Shown: in pieces, positions 23,280 through 30,885 of the stretch
Numbering within the stretch: the stretch's first letter is position 1
Layout of the letters: every line of letters begins with the position of its first letter
Assembly: GCA_018716805.1 (NCBI GenBank)
Contig: DVJL01000144.1
Coordinates: 1 to 35,198 of the forward strand
DNA length: 35,198 nt
From: Candidatus Faecivicinus avistercoris
GTDB lineage: Bacteria > Bacillota > Clostridia > Christensenellales > Aristaeellaceae
Direction: 5' to 3'
Notes under the pieces: generated by a model
Database searches by the model: none
Told to the model about the DNA's origin: nothing
Seen by the model: only the letters and a program-made list of their open reading frames with translations
Position numbers and translations under genes: made by a program

Positions 23280-24289
23280 AGGCACTCCACGTCGGTATGC
23301 TCGATGCCCAGCAGTCCCGTGCGGTGTACGACCTGAACCGCTGCGCCCTCGCTCAGCGCGGCATATTCATCGCGCGAAACCTGATAATAGGACTGCACAC
23401 CATCAGTCTCGACAACGACATAGTACGCGTAGTCGCCCCGGCTGTACTCACTGCCCACTTCGACCACCGAGGCGGCCTGATTCGCCACCACGCGTTCGGA
23501 CAGATTGTTCAGACACAGCACCGTGCCCGGCGCATAGGCGATCAGCGCCGCGAGGAACACGACCGCCAGCCGCACCGGCTCAAATTTCCGCCGCCCGGCG
23601 GCATAGAGCACGGCCGCGATCAGCGCCACGACCAGCGCCGGAAGCACGGCCTGGCCCCACTGATCCGGCCGCCACGACGGCGTCAGCCACAGGAACACGC
23701 AGCAGAACACGCTCGCCATCGCGCCGACGCCAATGGCGAAGGGCACGCGGTTGCGGCCCGTGCGCCGCGCGCTGCCGGCCAGCCAGACCAGCGGGATGAG
23801 CATCCAGCCCAGCGGAATCCACTTCCGAAGCCCGTCGAGCGCCGGCATTCCGCTCGCGGCGATGTCCGCCAGCGCCAGCGCAAACGCGGCAAAGAACATG
23901 GCGATCTCCACCCGCAGAAACACCGGCATGCCGCCGTGGCGCTGCGCCGTCGTCATCCTGAGCGGCAGCCCGGAAAACACGGCCAGCAGGCGTTCCTCGT
24001 CCAGCCGCTCATGCGCGACGAACCGGTCGGACAGCTCGCCATGCACGATCTCGATGACCGTGCGGTTGTGGCTGAGCGTACAGTGCACCGAATCGATCTG
24101 CGAGCGCACCAGCCGGACATTGCCCATGATCGGCGCAAATTCAGCCGGGTCGTCAATCACGCGCGAGCGGTTCTTCCCCCTCTCCCGCCCCAACCGGACG
24201 AGATACAGATACCGCTCATCGGAAATCATCTGATATTCAAAGCCACCCGAGGCACAGATCAGCCACGGCGTCCCCTTTTTTTCGTTCAT
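23276..24289 (-). CDS. Five-helix membrane protein of unknown function (paralogue 1)
   Basis: 337 residues. Soluble N-terminal domain (about 1-115; ICASGGFEYQMISDERYLYLVRLG, then LLAVFSGLPLRM), which could be a small PH-like or strand-rich domain. Then five hydrophobic helices (about 125-285: FFAAFALALADIAASG; WIPLGWMLIPLVWLAGS; FAIGVGAMASVFCCVFLW; LPALVVALIAAVLYAAG; AVVFLAALIAYAPGTVLCL). Last comes a soluble tail with YYVVVETDGVQSYYQVSRDEY and VQVVHRTGLLGIEH. It has a counterpart in the next gene, lacking the repeat array. The start is ATG 24289 with GGAGG eight bases upstream; an open frame extends to 24466 but crosses the promoter. No enzyme motif is seen; a membrane sensor or transport accessory is possible but unproven. 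Confidence 0.75.
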   Translation of the reverse strand: MNEKKGTPWLICASGGFEYQMISDERYLYLVRLGRERGKNRSRVIDDPAEFAPIMGNVRLVRSQIDSVHCTLSHNRTVIEIVHGELSDRFVAHERLDEERLLAVFSGLPLRMTTAQRHGGMPVFLRVEIAMFFAAFALALADIAASGMPALDGLRKWIPLGWMLIPLVWLAGSARRTGRNRVPFAIGVGAMASVFCCVFLWLTPSWRPDQWGQAVLPALVVALIAAVLYAAGRRKFEPVRLAVVFLAALIAYAPGTVLCLNNLSERVVANQAASVVEVGSEYSRGDYAYYVVVETDGVQSYYQVSRDEYAALSEGAAVQVVHRTGLLGIEHTDVECL

Positions 24290-24340
24290 GCGATCCACCT
24301 CCAGCGTCCGGCCGCGTTTTTCCAGCGCAGCCTCAGGTAC

Positions 24341-24369
24341 AGTATACCGCATCGCCGCCATTTGCGCAA
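24341..24369 (-). promoter_or_regulatory. Promoter of the paralogous membrane-protein pair
   Basis: Minus strand: TTGCGC (24369-24364), 17-base spacer, TATACT (24346-24341). Confidence 0.65.
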
Positions 24370-24459
24370 CCGAAACCGGCCGAAATGCGGTCCTCTGCCG
24401 CAAAATTATCATCATTTGGCAAAACGATGGAAAAACTATCCGGCATACCGACTTTATTG

Positions 24460-24488
24460 TTGACATTTGTTTTGGAATTCGGTACTAT
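24460..24488 (+). promoter_or_regulatory. Promoter of the GH3-SGNH operon
   Basis: Consensus TTGACA (24460-24465), 17-base spacer, TACTAT (24483-24488). Predicted start near 24495, about 55 bases before the GTG start. Confidence 0.8.
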
Positions 24489-24549
24489 TGAAGCGAGGGC
24501 AGCGCCGCATTTGAACAGGCTGCCAATTCCCGATCCGGAGGTGCATTTT

Positions 24550-26814
24550 GTGGATATGCAGAAGCTGGTTTCCTCAATGACGTTGGAAGAAAAGGCCGGG
24601 ATGCTCAACGGCCTGGACTTCTGGCATCTCAAGGGCGTCGGCCGCCTGGGAATCCCATCGGTCATGGTCACGGACGGCCCGCACGGACTGCGCAAGCAGG
24701 CCGGCCAGGCCGACCACCTGGGCCTGAACGCCAGCGTGCCGGCGACGGCCTTCCCGACGGCCGCCGCGCTTGCCTGTTCCTACGACCGCGAGCTGGTCGG
24801 CGAGGTCGGGCAGGCGCTGGGCGACCTCTGCCAGCAGGAGGACGTCGCCGTCATCCTCGGGCCCGGCGCGAACATCAAGCGCTCGCCGCTGTGCGGACGC
24901 AACTTTGAATACTTCTCCGAGGATCCGTTCCTGACCGGCGAAATCGCCGCGGCGCACATTCAGGGCGTGCAGAGCCGAAACGTCGGCACGAGCCTGAAGC
25001 ACTTCGCCATGAACAATCAGGAGACCCGCCGCATGACCGTCGACGTGAACTGCGGCGAGCGCGCCATGCGCGAGATCTATCTGGCGGGCTTTGAGCGCGC
25101 GGTGAAAAAGGGCAAGCCGTGGACGGTGATGTGCTCGTACAACAAGATCGACGGCGTCTACTCCAGCGAAAACCCCTGGCTGCTGCGCAGCGTGCTGCGC
25201 GGCGAATGGGGCTTCGACGGCTTCACGATGACCGACTGGGGCGCCTGCAACGACCACGTCCGCGGCATTGCCGCCGGCCTGAACCTCGCCATGCCGTCGC
25301 TGGGCAACGCGGCCGACGCCGGCGTCGTGCGCGCCGTGCGCGAGGGCCGGCTCGACGAAAAGGCCGTCGACGAAGCCGTGGCCGAGGTGCTGAACGTCGT
25401 CTTTCGCTATGTGGAAAACCGCAAAAAGGATCCGGACTTCTCGCTCGGCGCGCAGCACCATCTGGCGCGCAAGGTCGCGCGGGAGTGCGCGGTGCTGCTC
25501 AAGAACGACGGAACCCTGCCGCTTTCGTCGAACGCAAAGATCGCGTTCATTGGCGCGTTCGCCGAAAGTCCGCGCTATCAGGGCGGCGGCAGCTCGCACA
25601 TCAACGCCTATGAAGTCACCTCGGCGCTCGAAGCGGTGCGCTCGGTGGCGAAGGTCGCCTATGCGCCGGGCTATGCCGCCGAATCGAACGACACCGACCC
25701 CGCGCTGCTCGCCGAGGCGGTCGCGCTGGCCAAGGAGTCGGACGTCGCCGTGGTGTTCGCCGGCCTGCCGGATTCGTTTGAGTCCGAGGGCTTCGACCGC
25801 ACGCACCTGCGGATGCCCGACTGCCAAAACGAGCTGATTCGCGCACTGTGCGCGGTCAACTGCCACGTGGTGGTCGTGCTGCACAACGGTGCGCCGGTCG
25901 AGATGCCGTGGGCGGACGACGTCTCCGCCATCCTCGAGATGTACCTGGGCGGACAGGCCGTCGGCGGCGCGTCGGTCGACCTGCTGTTCGGCGCGGTCTC
26001 GCCCAGCGGCAAGCTGGCCGAGACGTTCCCGATGCGGCTGGAGGACAACCCCTCCTATCTCAACTTCCCCGGCGAGGGCGACCATGTCGACTACGCCGAG
26101 GGGCTGTACGTCGGCTACCGCTGGTACGACGCGCGCAGGATGCCGGTGCGCTTCCCGTTCGGCCACGGCCTGAGCTACGCGACCTTTGAATACAAAAACC
26201 TCCGCCTGAGCGCTGGAACGCTTGCGCAGGACGGCACGCTCGAGGTCAAGGTCGACGTGACGAACACCGGACGCATGGGCGCCAAGGAGATCGTGCAGCT
26301 GTACGTCCACTCGGCGCACGAGGGCGTCTCGCGCCCGGTTCAGGAGCTGAAGGGATTTGAAAAGGTCTACATCGCCCCCGGACAGACCGAGACGGTTTCG
26401 TTCAGGCTCTGCCGCCGCGCGTTTTCCTATTATAATCCCGACATTCACGACTGGTACGCCGAGGGCGGGAAGTACGAGCTGCGCGTGGGCGCCTCGTCGC
26501 GCGACATCCGGCTGACGGCCGAGGTCGAGTTGGAGCCGGGCAAGCCGCTGCCGGTGCGCGTCACGGCGGACACCACGTTCGGCGACATCCGCAAAATCCC
26601 CGGCGCAGACGAGGCGCTTCAGCCGGTCATCGGCGGCATCATGCAGGCGTTTGGCACCATGGACAACGCCTCGATGGGCGGCGCGGCCAACGAGATGGCC
26701 AATGCGATGGTGCGCGACATGCCGCTGCACGGGCTGAAATCCTTCAGCAACGGCCAGCTGACCGACGAAAGCATCGAGGCGATGGTTCGCCAGCTCAACG
26801 AAATTCAGAAATAA
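24550..26814 (+). CDS. Glycoside hydrolase family 3 beta-glycosidase
   Basis: 754 residues; hydrolyses beta-linked sugars such as beta-glucosides or xylosides from plant polysaccharides. Domain 1 is a TIM barrel with VMVTDGPHGLRKQ, GPGANIKRSPLCGRNFEYFSEDP and KHFAMNNQETRR (substrate-binding KH and R). The nucleophile is Asp229 in FTMTDWGACNDH. Domain 2 (about 320-540) includes ECAVLLKNDGTLPLS and SPSGKLAETFP; a fibronectin-like third domain follows (GLSYATFEYKNLRLS onward). There is no signal peptide, so it is cytosolic and works on imported oligosaccharides. GTG 24550 was chosen: GGAGG (24537-24541) lies eight bases before it and the promoter rules out longer starts. The tail after the third domain (about 670-754) is longer than usual and unassigned. 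The SGNH esterase follows after 21 bases. Confidence 0.92.
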   Translation: MDMQKLVSSMTLEEKAGMLNGLDFWHLKGVGRLGIPSVMVTDGPHGLRKQAGQADHLGLNASVPATAFPTAAALACSYDRELVGEVGQALGDLCQQEDVAVILGPGANIKRSPLCGRNFEYFSEDPFLTGEIAAAHIQGVQSRNVGTSLKHFAMNNQETRRMTVDVNCGERAMREIYLAGFERAVKKGKPWTVMCSYNKIDGVYSSENPWLLRSVLRGEWGFDGFTMTDWGACNDHVRGIAAGLNLAMPSLGNAADAGVVRAVREGRLDEKAVDEAVAEVLNVVFRYVENRKKDPDFSLGAQHHLARKVARECAVLLKNDGTLPLSSNAKIAFIGAFAESPRYQGGGSSHINAYEVTSALEAVRSVAKVAYAPGYAAESNDTDPALLAEAVALAKESDVAVVFAGLPDSFESEGFDRTHLRMPDCQNELIRALCAVNCHVVVVLHNGAPVEMPWADDVSAILEMYLGGQAVGGASVDLLFGAVSPSGKLAETFPMRLEDNPSYLNFPGEGDHVDYAEGLYVGYRWYDARRMPVRFPFGHGLSYATFEYKNLRLSAGTLAQDGTLEVKVDVTNTGRMGAKEIVQLYVHSAHEGVSRPVQELKGFEKVYIAPGQTETVSFRLCRRAFSYYNPDIHDWYAEGGKYELRVGASSRDIRLTAEVELEPGKPLPVRVTADTTFGDIRKIPGADEALQPVIGGIMQAFGTMDNASMGGAANEMANAMVRDMPLHGLKSFSNGQLTDESIEAMVRQLNEIQK

Positions 26815-26835
26815 CAGGCAAAAGAGGGACGACAG

Positions 26836-27483
26836 ATGATCTTTGAAAAAAACGACAAAATCGTGTTCATCGGCGATTCAATTTCCGACTACGACCGCGC
26901 GCGGCCCATCGGCGAGGGGCTGAACGACGCATGGGGACACAGCTACGTCGCCGACGTCGGCGCGCTGCTCGGCAGCGCCTATCCGGAGCTTCACCTGCGG
27001 GTGGTCAACATGGGCATCGGCGGAAACCAGGTGCGCCATCTCGACGCGCGGTGGCAGACCGACGTGCTCGACCTGAATCCCGATTGGGTCAGCGTGCTGA
27101 TCGGCATCAACGACGTCTGGCGTCAGTTCGACACGCCGGTCATGACCGAAAACCACGTCTCCCCCGAGGAATTCCGCGAGACCTATGCCCGGCTGATCGA
27201 CCGGACGCTGCCGCGCGTCAAGGGCATGATCCTGATGACGCCGTTTTACATCGAGCCCAATCCCGCCGACGCCATGCGCGCGCGGATGGATGAATACGGC
27301 GCGATCGTCAAGGAGCTGGCGAAGGCGCGCGGGCTGATCTCGGTCGACCTGCAGGCCGGCTGGGATTCGCTGCTGAAGCACATGCATTCGACCGCCATCG
27401 CCTGGGACCGCGTGCATCCGAATCAGGTCGGCTGCATGCACATCGCCCGGCAGTTCCTGCGCGCCGTCGGATTCGACCGCTAG
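26836..27483 (+). CDS. SGNH/GDSL-family hydrolase, probable carbohydrate esterase
   Basis: 215 residues, cytosolic. All four SGNH blocks are visible: IVFIGDSISD (nucleophile Ser, block I), NMGIGGNQVRHL (Gly, block II), VLIGINDVWRQF (Asn, block III) and WDRVHPNQVGCMHIA (Asp and His, block V). The spacing and the GIND and DRVHPN wording match the deacetylase/rhamnogalacturonan-esterase-like branch rather than phospholipases. Located 21 bases after the GH3 gene and in the same operon, it probably removes acetyl groups from imported oligosaccharides so that the glycosidase can act. ATG 26836 has AGAGGGA nine bases upstream. Substrate is inference from context. Confidence 0.88.
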   Translation: MIFEKNDKIVFIGDSISDYDRARPIGEGLNDAWGHSYVADVGALLGSAYPELHLRVVNMGIGGNQVRHLDARWQTDVLDLNPDWVSVLIGINDVWRQFDTPVMTENHVSPEEFRETYARLIDRTLPRVKGMILMTPFYIEPNPADAMRARMDEYGAIVKELAKARGLISVDLQAGWDSLLKHMHSTAIAWDRVHPNQVGCMHIARQFLRAVGFDR

Positions 27484-27486
27484 AGC

Positions 27487-27580
27487 GCGTTTGAAGGGGA
27501 AATCCGCAAATATCCGGCGGGTTTTCCCTCGGATTTCGCGGAAGATTTGCAAGTTTCGCAGCGCCAAGCCGGAAACTCAC
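27487..27580 (+). repeat. Dispersed intergenic repeat, possible copy C
   Basis: Shares GGGGAAATCCGC exactly with copy B (10027-10087), preceded in both by TTGAA. Further on, ATTTGCAAGTTTCGCAGCGCC resembles the reverse complement of 33345-33380. Similarity is partial and judged by eye. Confidence 0.4.
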
Positions 27581-27648
27581 AGCCAAGCGTCCTCAAATGG
27601 CGCCGAACTTACATCTTTGGAATCCTCAAGCGCTCTCCAGCGCGCAAA

Positions 27649-27684
27649 AAACGCCCGCCGCATTTTCTTCAGCGGCGGGCGTTT
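27649..27684. terminator. Bidirectional terminator between GH3 operon and queT
   Basis: AAACGCCCGCCGC (27649-27661) pairs perfectly with GCGGCGGGCGTTT (27672-27684), A-run on one side and T-rich on the other, between convergent genes. Confidence 0.85.
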
Positions 27685-27695
27685 CATGTTTTGAC

Positions 27696-28187
27696 TCAGG
27701 CCCAGAGCGGCTGGGGCGTCTTTTTCAGCGCGTAGATCAGCACCGCGCCGAGCACGCAGCAGGCGAGCAGTTCGCCGATGGCGACGCTGCCCATATCCAT
27801 CAGCAGAAGCGGCAGGGAGAACGTGCCGGCATAGTTATAGGCAAAGTACACCACCGGGCCGACGATCAGGCCGTTGAGCAGCACCGGCATCAGCGACGCG
27901 GGCACGAAGTGGTTGCGCAGCTTGCGGGTGAGGATCGCGGCGATCAGCGTGGCCAGCGAGCCGAACACGACGTCGTACCACGCCGCGCCGCCTAAGAAAT
28001 TCGCCAGCAGGCAGCCCACGAACAGGCCGGGAATGGCGTCCACCGTCAGGATGGGCAAAAGCGTCAGCGCTTCGGAAACGCGCAGCTGGACGGCGCGGAA
28101 GCTGAACGGCTGCAAAATCAGCGTCAGCACCGCATAGATTGCGGCGATCATCGCCGCGCGGGCAATGGATTTGGCGGTCATCTTCAT
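27696..28187 (-). CDS. queT: Queuosine-precursor ECF transporter S component QueT
   Basis: 163-residue hydrophobic S component that binds a queuosine precursor (preQ1, preQ0 or queuine) for uptake with a shared ECF module. Family landmarks: start AKSIARAAMIAAIYAVLTL, then PFSFRAVQLRVSEALTLLPIL (the QueT signature, about 25-46), IPGLFVGCLLANFLGG, the DVVFGSLATLIAA span and GPVVYFAYNYAG. About five membrane helices, typical length. ATG 28187 is set by AGGAGGAAG seven bases upstream; upstream in-frame codons fall in the structured leader. The operon is a single gene with its own promoter and a leader with a preQ1-like motif and strong hairpins. Confidence 0.88.
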   Translation of the reverse strand: MKMTAKSIARAAMIAAIYAVLTLILQPFSFRAVQLRVSEALTLLPILTVDAIPGLFVGCLLANFLGGAAWYDVVFGSLATLIAAILTRKLRNHFVPASLMPVLLNGLIVGPVVYFAYNYAGTFSLPLLLMDMGSVAIGELLACCVLGAVLIYALKKTPQPLWA

Positions 28188-28253
28188 GGTTTCTTCCTCC
28201 TCGATTGTGCGAAAGCGTCCGAGGCCATGAAAACGCGCCGCGCGGCAAAAGCA

Positions 28254-28351
28254 GTGGACGGGGAAATGATCCTCGTCCACAGGCAAGAAGCGTCAGAGGG
28301 CATGGAAGATTCCATGCCCTCTGACGCGCACGTCCCCGCGCGGGGATGCGC
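28254..28351 (-). promoter_or_regulatory. Three stacked strong hairpins in the queT leader
   Basis: Read on the minus strand: GCGCA/TGCGC enclosing TCCCCGCGCGGGGA (28351-28326); then an 18-bp perfect stem (28327-28310 with 28307-28290, two-base loop); then GTGGACG/CGTCCAC (28280-28254). The 18-bp stem is followed by TTCTTG, so it may be an intrinsic terminator or a barrier before the queT ribosome site. Confidence 0.65.
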
Positions 28352-28352
28352 A

Positions 28353-28413
28353 AACCTGGTTTTGTTTTTTCGGGAGCAAACGCTCCGTCAGACAGGAGGG
28401 CCTCGAACTGTCT
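28353..28413 (-). promoter_or_regulatory. Possible preQ1-type riboswitch of queT
   Basis: Minus strand: AGACAG (28413-28408), loop TTCGAGGCCCTC, CTGTCT (28395-28390), a GGAGC-GTTT-GCTCC hairpin and then an A-rich CGAAAAAACAAAACC. A stem with a UUC-starting loop plus a downstream A-rich tail able to form a short GG-CC pseudoknot recalls class I preQ1 riboswitches, and queT is their usual target. The inserted hairpin is unusual. Not a full consensus match. Confidence 0.45.
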
Positions 28414-28432
28414 CGTATTCAATTCGGGGATT

Positions 28433-28461
28433 ATTATAGCAGGCCGCCTGCATGCGCGCAA
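28433..28461 (-). promoter_or_regulatory. Promoter of queT
   Basis: Minus strand: TTGCGC (28461-28456), 17-base spacer ending TGC, TATAAT (28438-28433), an extended -10 promoter. Confidence 0.75.
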
Positions 28462-28562
28462 GAGGTTCTGCGAAACTTAACGCGCGCGGCCCTTCCTCTC
28501 CGCCCCCCACATCTTCAGGGCGGACGTCCATCGGCGCCCGCCCCAAAGCATCTGAAATGCGG

Positions 28563-29618
28563 TTACATCACCACGACCGGCTTGATCAGGTCGCGCGGCT
28601 TGTCCTTCATCAGCATCAGCGCCTCCTCGATGTGCTCGAAGCCCTGGAAGCGATGCGTCAGCAGCTTGCTCGTGTCGAGGCGTCCGGTGGACAAAAGCGA
28701 GGCCAGCTTCTCCATGCGCAGCCGTCCGCCCGGCATCAGGCCGCCGGCGATCGACTTGTGACCCATACCGCAGCCCCACTCGACGCGCGGGATGGAAACG
28801 GTGTCGCCCGAGCCGAGGTAGTTGACGTTGCCGATGCGCCCGCCGGGCTTGAGCATGCGGATCGCCTGCGCGAAGGTGTCGTTGTCGCCGCCGGCGATGA
28901 CCACGCGGTCGACGCCCTTGCCGTGGGTCTTGTCGAGGATCTGCTCGACGATGTCGCCCTCGCGGTAGTTGATGATGTCGGTCGCGCCGTACTCGCGGGC
29001 GATCTTCGCGCAGTTCGGGCGGGAGCCGACCGCATACAGGTGCGACGCGCCGCGCAGCGCCGCCGCAGCGACAGACATCAGGCCCACCGGGCCGATGCCG
29101 ACGACGCAGACGCTGTCGCCAAACTGAACGTCCGCCAGCTCGACGCCGTGCACGCCCGTGGGCACCATGTCGGACAGCATAACCGCCGCGGCAGGATCGA
29201 TGTCGTCCGGCAGGATGGCGAGGTTGCCGTCGGCGTCGTTGACGTGGAAGTATTCGCCGAATACGCCGTCCTTGAAGTTCGAGAACTTCCATCCGGCCAG
29301 CATCCCGCCGGAGTGCATCGAATAGCCGGCCTGCGCCTCGAGCGAATTCCAGTCCGGCGTGATGGCCGGCACGATCACGCGGTCGCCCGGGCGGAAATCC
29401 CTGACCAGCGCGCCGACTTCGACGACCTCGCCGACGGCTTCGTGGCCGAGGATCATGTTCGAGCGCTCGCCCAGCGCGCCCTCCCAGACGGTGTGCACGT
29501 CCGACGTGCAGGGGGAAACGGCGATCGGCTTGACGATGGCGTCCATCGGGCCGCACTTCGGCGCTTCCTTCTCGATCCAGCCCGTCTTGCCAATGCCCAG
29601 CATTGCGTATCCTTTCAT
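28563..29618 (-). CDS. adh: NADP-dependent secondary alcohol dehydrogenase
   Basis: 351-residue zinc-dependent medium-chain dehydrogenase, closely similar along its length to the secondary alcohol dehydrogenases of Clostridium beijerinckii and Thermoanaerobacter brockii, which interconvert secondary alcohols and ketones with NADP(H). Catalytic zinc ligands keep the known numbering: Cys37 (PCTSD), His59 and Glu60 (LGHEA) and Asp150 (MLSDM). The cofactor fold begins VCVVGIGPVGLM (about 174), and YAVGSRPNC (about 196-204) carries the Gly-Ser-Arg stretch that prefers NADPH. Further match: IPRVEWGCGMGHKSIAGGL and MKDKPRDLIKPVV at the end. ATG 29618 is set by GAGGAGG eight bases upstream and by the family start MKGYAMLGIGKTGWIEKE. 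Appears monocistronic. Confidence 0.93.
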   Translation of the reverse strand: MKGYAMLGIGKTGWIEKEAPKCGPMDAIVKPIAVSPCTSDVHTVWEGALGERSNMILGHEAVGEVVEVGALVRDFRPGDRVIVPAITPDWNSLEAQAGYSMHSGGMLAGWKFSNFKDGVFGEYFHVNDADGNLAILPDDIDPAAAVMLSDMVPTGVHGVELADVQFGDSVCVVGIGPVGLMSVAAAALRGASHLYAVGSRPNCAKIAREYGATDIINYREGDIVEQILDKTHGKGVDRVVIAGGDNDTFAQAIRMLKPGGRIGNVNYLGSGDTVSIPRVEWGCGMGHKSIAGGLMPGGRLRMEKLASLLSTGRLDTSKLLTHRFQGFEHIEEALMLMKDKPRDLIKPVVVM

Positions 29619-29671
29619 GCGAAAACCTCCTCTGAAGTGAATCTGCGGCATATTTTGTGCCTACGCTGTTG

Positions 29672-29699
29672 AATATACCCCGGCTCCGCAGGTTTCAAA
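29672..29699 (-). promoter_or_regulatory. Probable promoter of the alcohol dehydrogenase gene
   Basis: Minus strand: TTTGAA (29699-29694), 16-base spacer, TATATT (29677-29672). Confidence 0.5.
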
Positions 29700-29747
29700 C
29701 ACACCCATGAATTTACAGCCAATCGGGATGAAAATTCAAAAATAGGC

Positions 29748-29776
29748 TTGACAAACATCTGGAAGTGCGGTATAAT
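29748..29776 (+). promoter_or_regulatory. Strong promoter of the tRNA cluster
   Basis: Full consensus TTGACA (29748-29753), 17-base spacer, TATAAT (29771-29776), 50 bases before the first tRNA. Confidence 0.9.
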
Positions 29777-29825
29777 ATTCGACGTTGATTGTCACAGGCT
29801 GCAATCACGGCGAAGTCGCGATTGT

Positions 29826-29909
29826 GCGGGCGTGGCGGAATGGCAGACGCGCCAGACTTAGGATCTGGTGTCGCAAGGCGTAAGAGTTCGAGTCTCTTCG
29901 CCCGCACCA
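29826..29909 (+). tRNA. tRNA-Leu (anticodon TAG)
   Basis: 84 bases with encoded CCA. Acceptor GCGGGCG/CGCCCGC, discriminator A, anticodon stem CCAGA/TCTGG with loop CTTAGGA (TAG), a long variable arm as expected for a class II tRNA, T-loop GTTCGAGTC. Confidence 0.96.
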
Positions 29910-29936
29910 GTCGTCCTTTCCTGCATCTGTGTCCAT

Positions 29937-30012
29937 GCGGTAGTAGCTCAGTTGGTAGAGCGCCACCTTGCCAAGGTGGAGGTCGCGAGTCCGAGTCTCG
30001 TCTACCGCTCCA
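29937..30012 (+). tRNA. tRNA-Gly (anticodon GCC), copy 1
   Basis: 76 bases with encoded CCA. Acceptor GCGGTAG/CTACCGC, anticodon stem CCACC/GGTGG with loop TTGCCAA. Identical to the copy at 30110-30185. The T-loop reads GTCCGAGTC instead of the usual GTTCGA, and both copies share this. Confidence 0.95.
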
Positions 30013-30027
30013 TTCCATTGAAGGTTT

Positions 30028-30101
30028 GCGGGTGTAACTCAATGGTAGAGTTCCAGCCTTCCAAGCTGGCTACGTGGGTTCGATTCCCATCACCCGCTCC
30101 A
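30028..30101 (+). tRNA. tRNA-Gly (anticodon TCC)
   Basis: 74 bases with encoded CCA. Acceptor GCGGGTG/CACCCGC, anticodon stem CCAGC/GCTGG with loop CTTCCAA, T-loop GTTCGATTC. Confidence 0.96.
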
Positions 30102-30109
30102 AAATTTGT

Positions 30110-30185
30110 GCGGTAGTAGCTCAGTTGGTAGAGCGCCACCTTGCCAAGGTGGAGGTCGCGAGTCCGAGTCTCGTCTACCGCTCCA
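30110..30185 (+). tRNA. tRNA-Gly (anticodon GCC), copy 2
   Basis: 76 bases, identical to 29937-30012, eight bases after the TCC isoacceptor. The duplicate raises dosage for GGC codons, which fits the GC-rich codon usage here. Confidence 0.95.
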
Positions 30186-30188
30186 CAG

Positions 30189-30264
30189 GCACCATTAGCT
30201 CAGTTGGTAGAGCACCTGACTCTTAATCAGGGTGTCCAGGGTTCGAGCCCCTGATGGTGTACCA
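30189..30264 (+). tRNA. tRNA-Lys (anticodon CTT)
   Basis: 76 bases with encoded CCA. Anticodon stem CCTGA/TCAGG with loop CTCTTAA, T-loop GTTCGAGCC. The acceptor GCACCAT/ATGGTGT ends in a G1-T72 wobble. Last gene of the cluster. Confidence 0.95.
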
Positions 30265-30268
30265 AAGG

Positions 30269-30304
30269 AAAGCCCCTGAGCCACAACGGCTTCGGGGCTT
30301 TTCT
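30269..30304 (+). terminator. Terminator of the tRNA cluster
   Basis: AAAGCCCC with GGGGCTTTT plus an inner GAGCC/GGCTT extension, followed by CTATT. It starts four bases after the tRNA-Lys CCA end. Confidence 0.85.
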
Positions 30305-30366
30305 ATTGCATTCGTCTTTACTTTGCATCCTGGTTTGTGCAACTTTGCCGGTCTGGAGGGAAGCGC

Positions 30367-30861
30367 ATGATTATCCTCGGCATCGACCCGGGCCTTGCGA
30401 CGCTGGGCTACGGCGTGATCGAATCCAACGGCGACCGGCGGCGCATGATCCAGTACGGCACGCTGACCACGCCGCCGCGCGAACCGATGCCGCAGCGCCT
30501 GCGCGCGATTTTTCAGGGCGTCAACCAGCTGATGGACATCTACCAGCCCGACGACGTGGCGTTTGAGGAGCTGTTCTTCTCCAAGAACATCACCACGGGC
30601 ATGGCGGTCAGCATGGCGCGCGGCGTGGCGATGGTGGCCGTGGTGGAGCGCACGCCGAACCTCTACGAGTACACCCCCATGCAGATCAAGCAGGCGGTGA
30701 CCGGCTACGGCGGCGCGGACAAGCATCAGGTGCAGCAGATGGTGCGCCTGATGCTCAACATGAAGGAGATCGCCCGGCCGGACGACGCCGCCGACGCGCT
30801 GGCCGTCGCGCTCACGCACGCGAACAGCGCAAACGCCAAGCACCTGTTCAAGATCCAGTAG
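30367..30861 (+). CDS. ruvC: Holliday junction resolvase RuvC
   Basis: 164-residue endonuclease that cuts Holliday junctions at the end of homologous recombination. Catalytic acids are in the usual places: Asp7 in ILGIDPGLATLGYG, Glu in DDVAFEELFFSKN and the Asp pair in RPDDAADALAVALTHAN. TGYGGADKHQVQQMV is the conserved DNA-binding segment. Length is normal. ATG 30367 has GGAGGGAA seven bases upstream; the open frame further upstream has no ribosome site. ruvA follows after 24 bases, so the two form an operon. Confidence 0.95.
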   Translation: MIILGIDPGLATLGYGVIESNGDRRRMIQYGTLTTPPREPMPQRLRAIFQGVNQLMDIYQPDDVAFEELFFSKNITTGMAVSMARGVAMVAVVERTPNLYEYTPMQIKQAVTGYGGADKHQVQQMVRLMLNMKEIARPDDAADALAVALTHANSANAKHLFKIQ

Positions 30862-30885
30862 CGCCGCATTTGAGGAGGAGACGCC

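Noticed and set aside
24574..26730. A 718-codon minus-strand frame opposite the GH3 gene
   Set aside because: Antisense shadow; the plus-strand protein has all GH3 motifs and a promoter.
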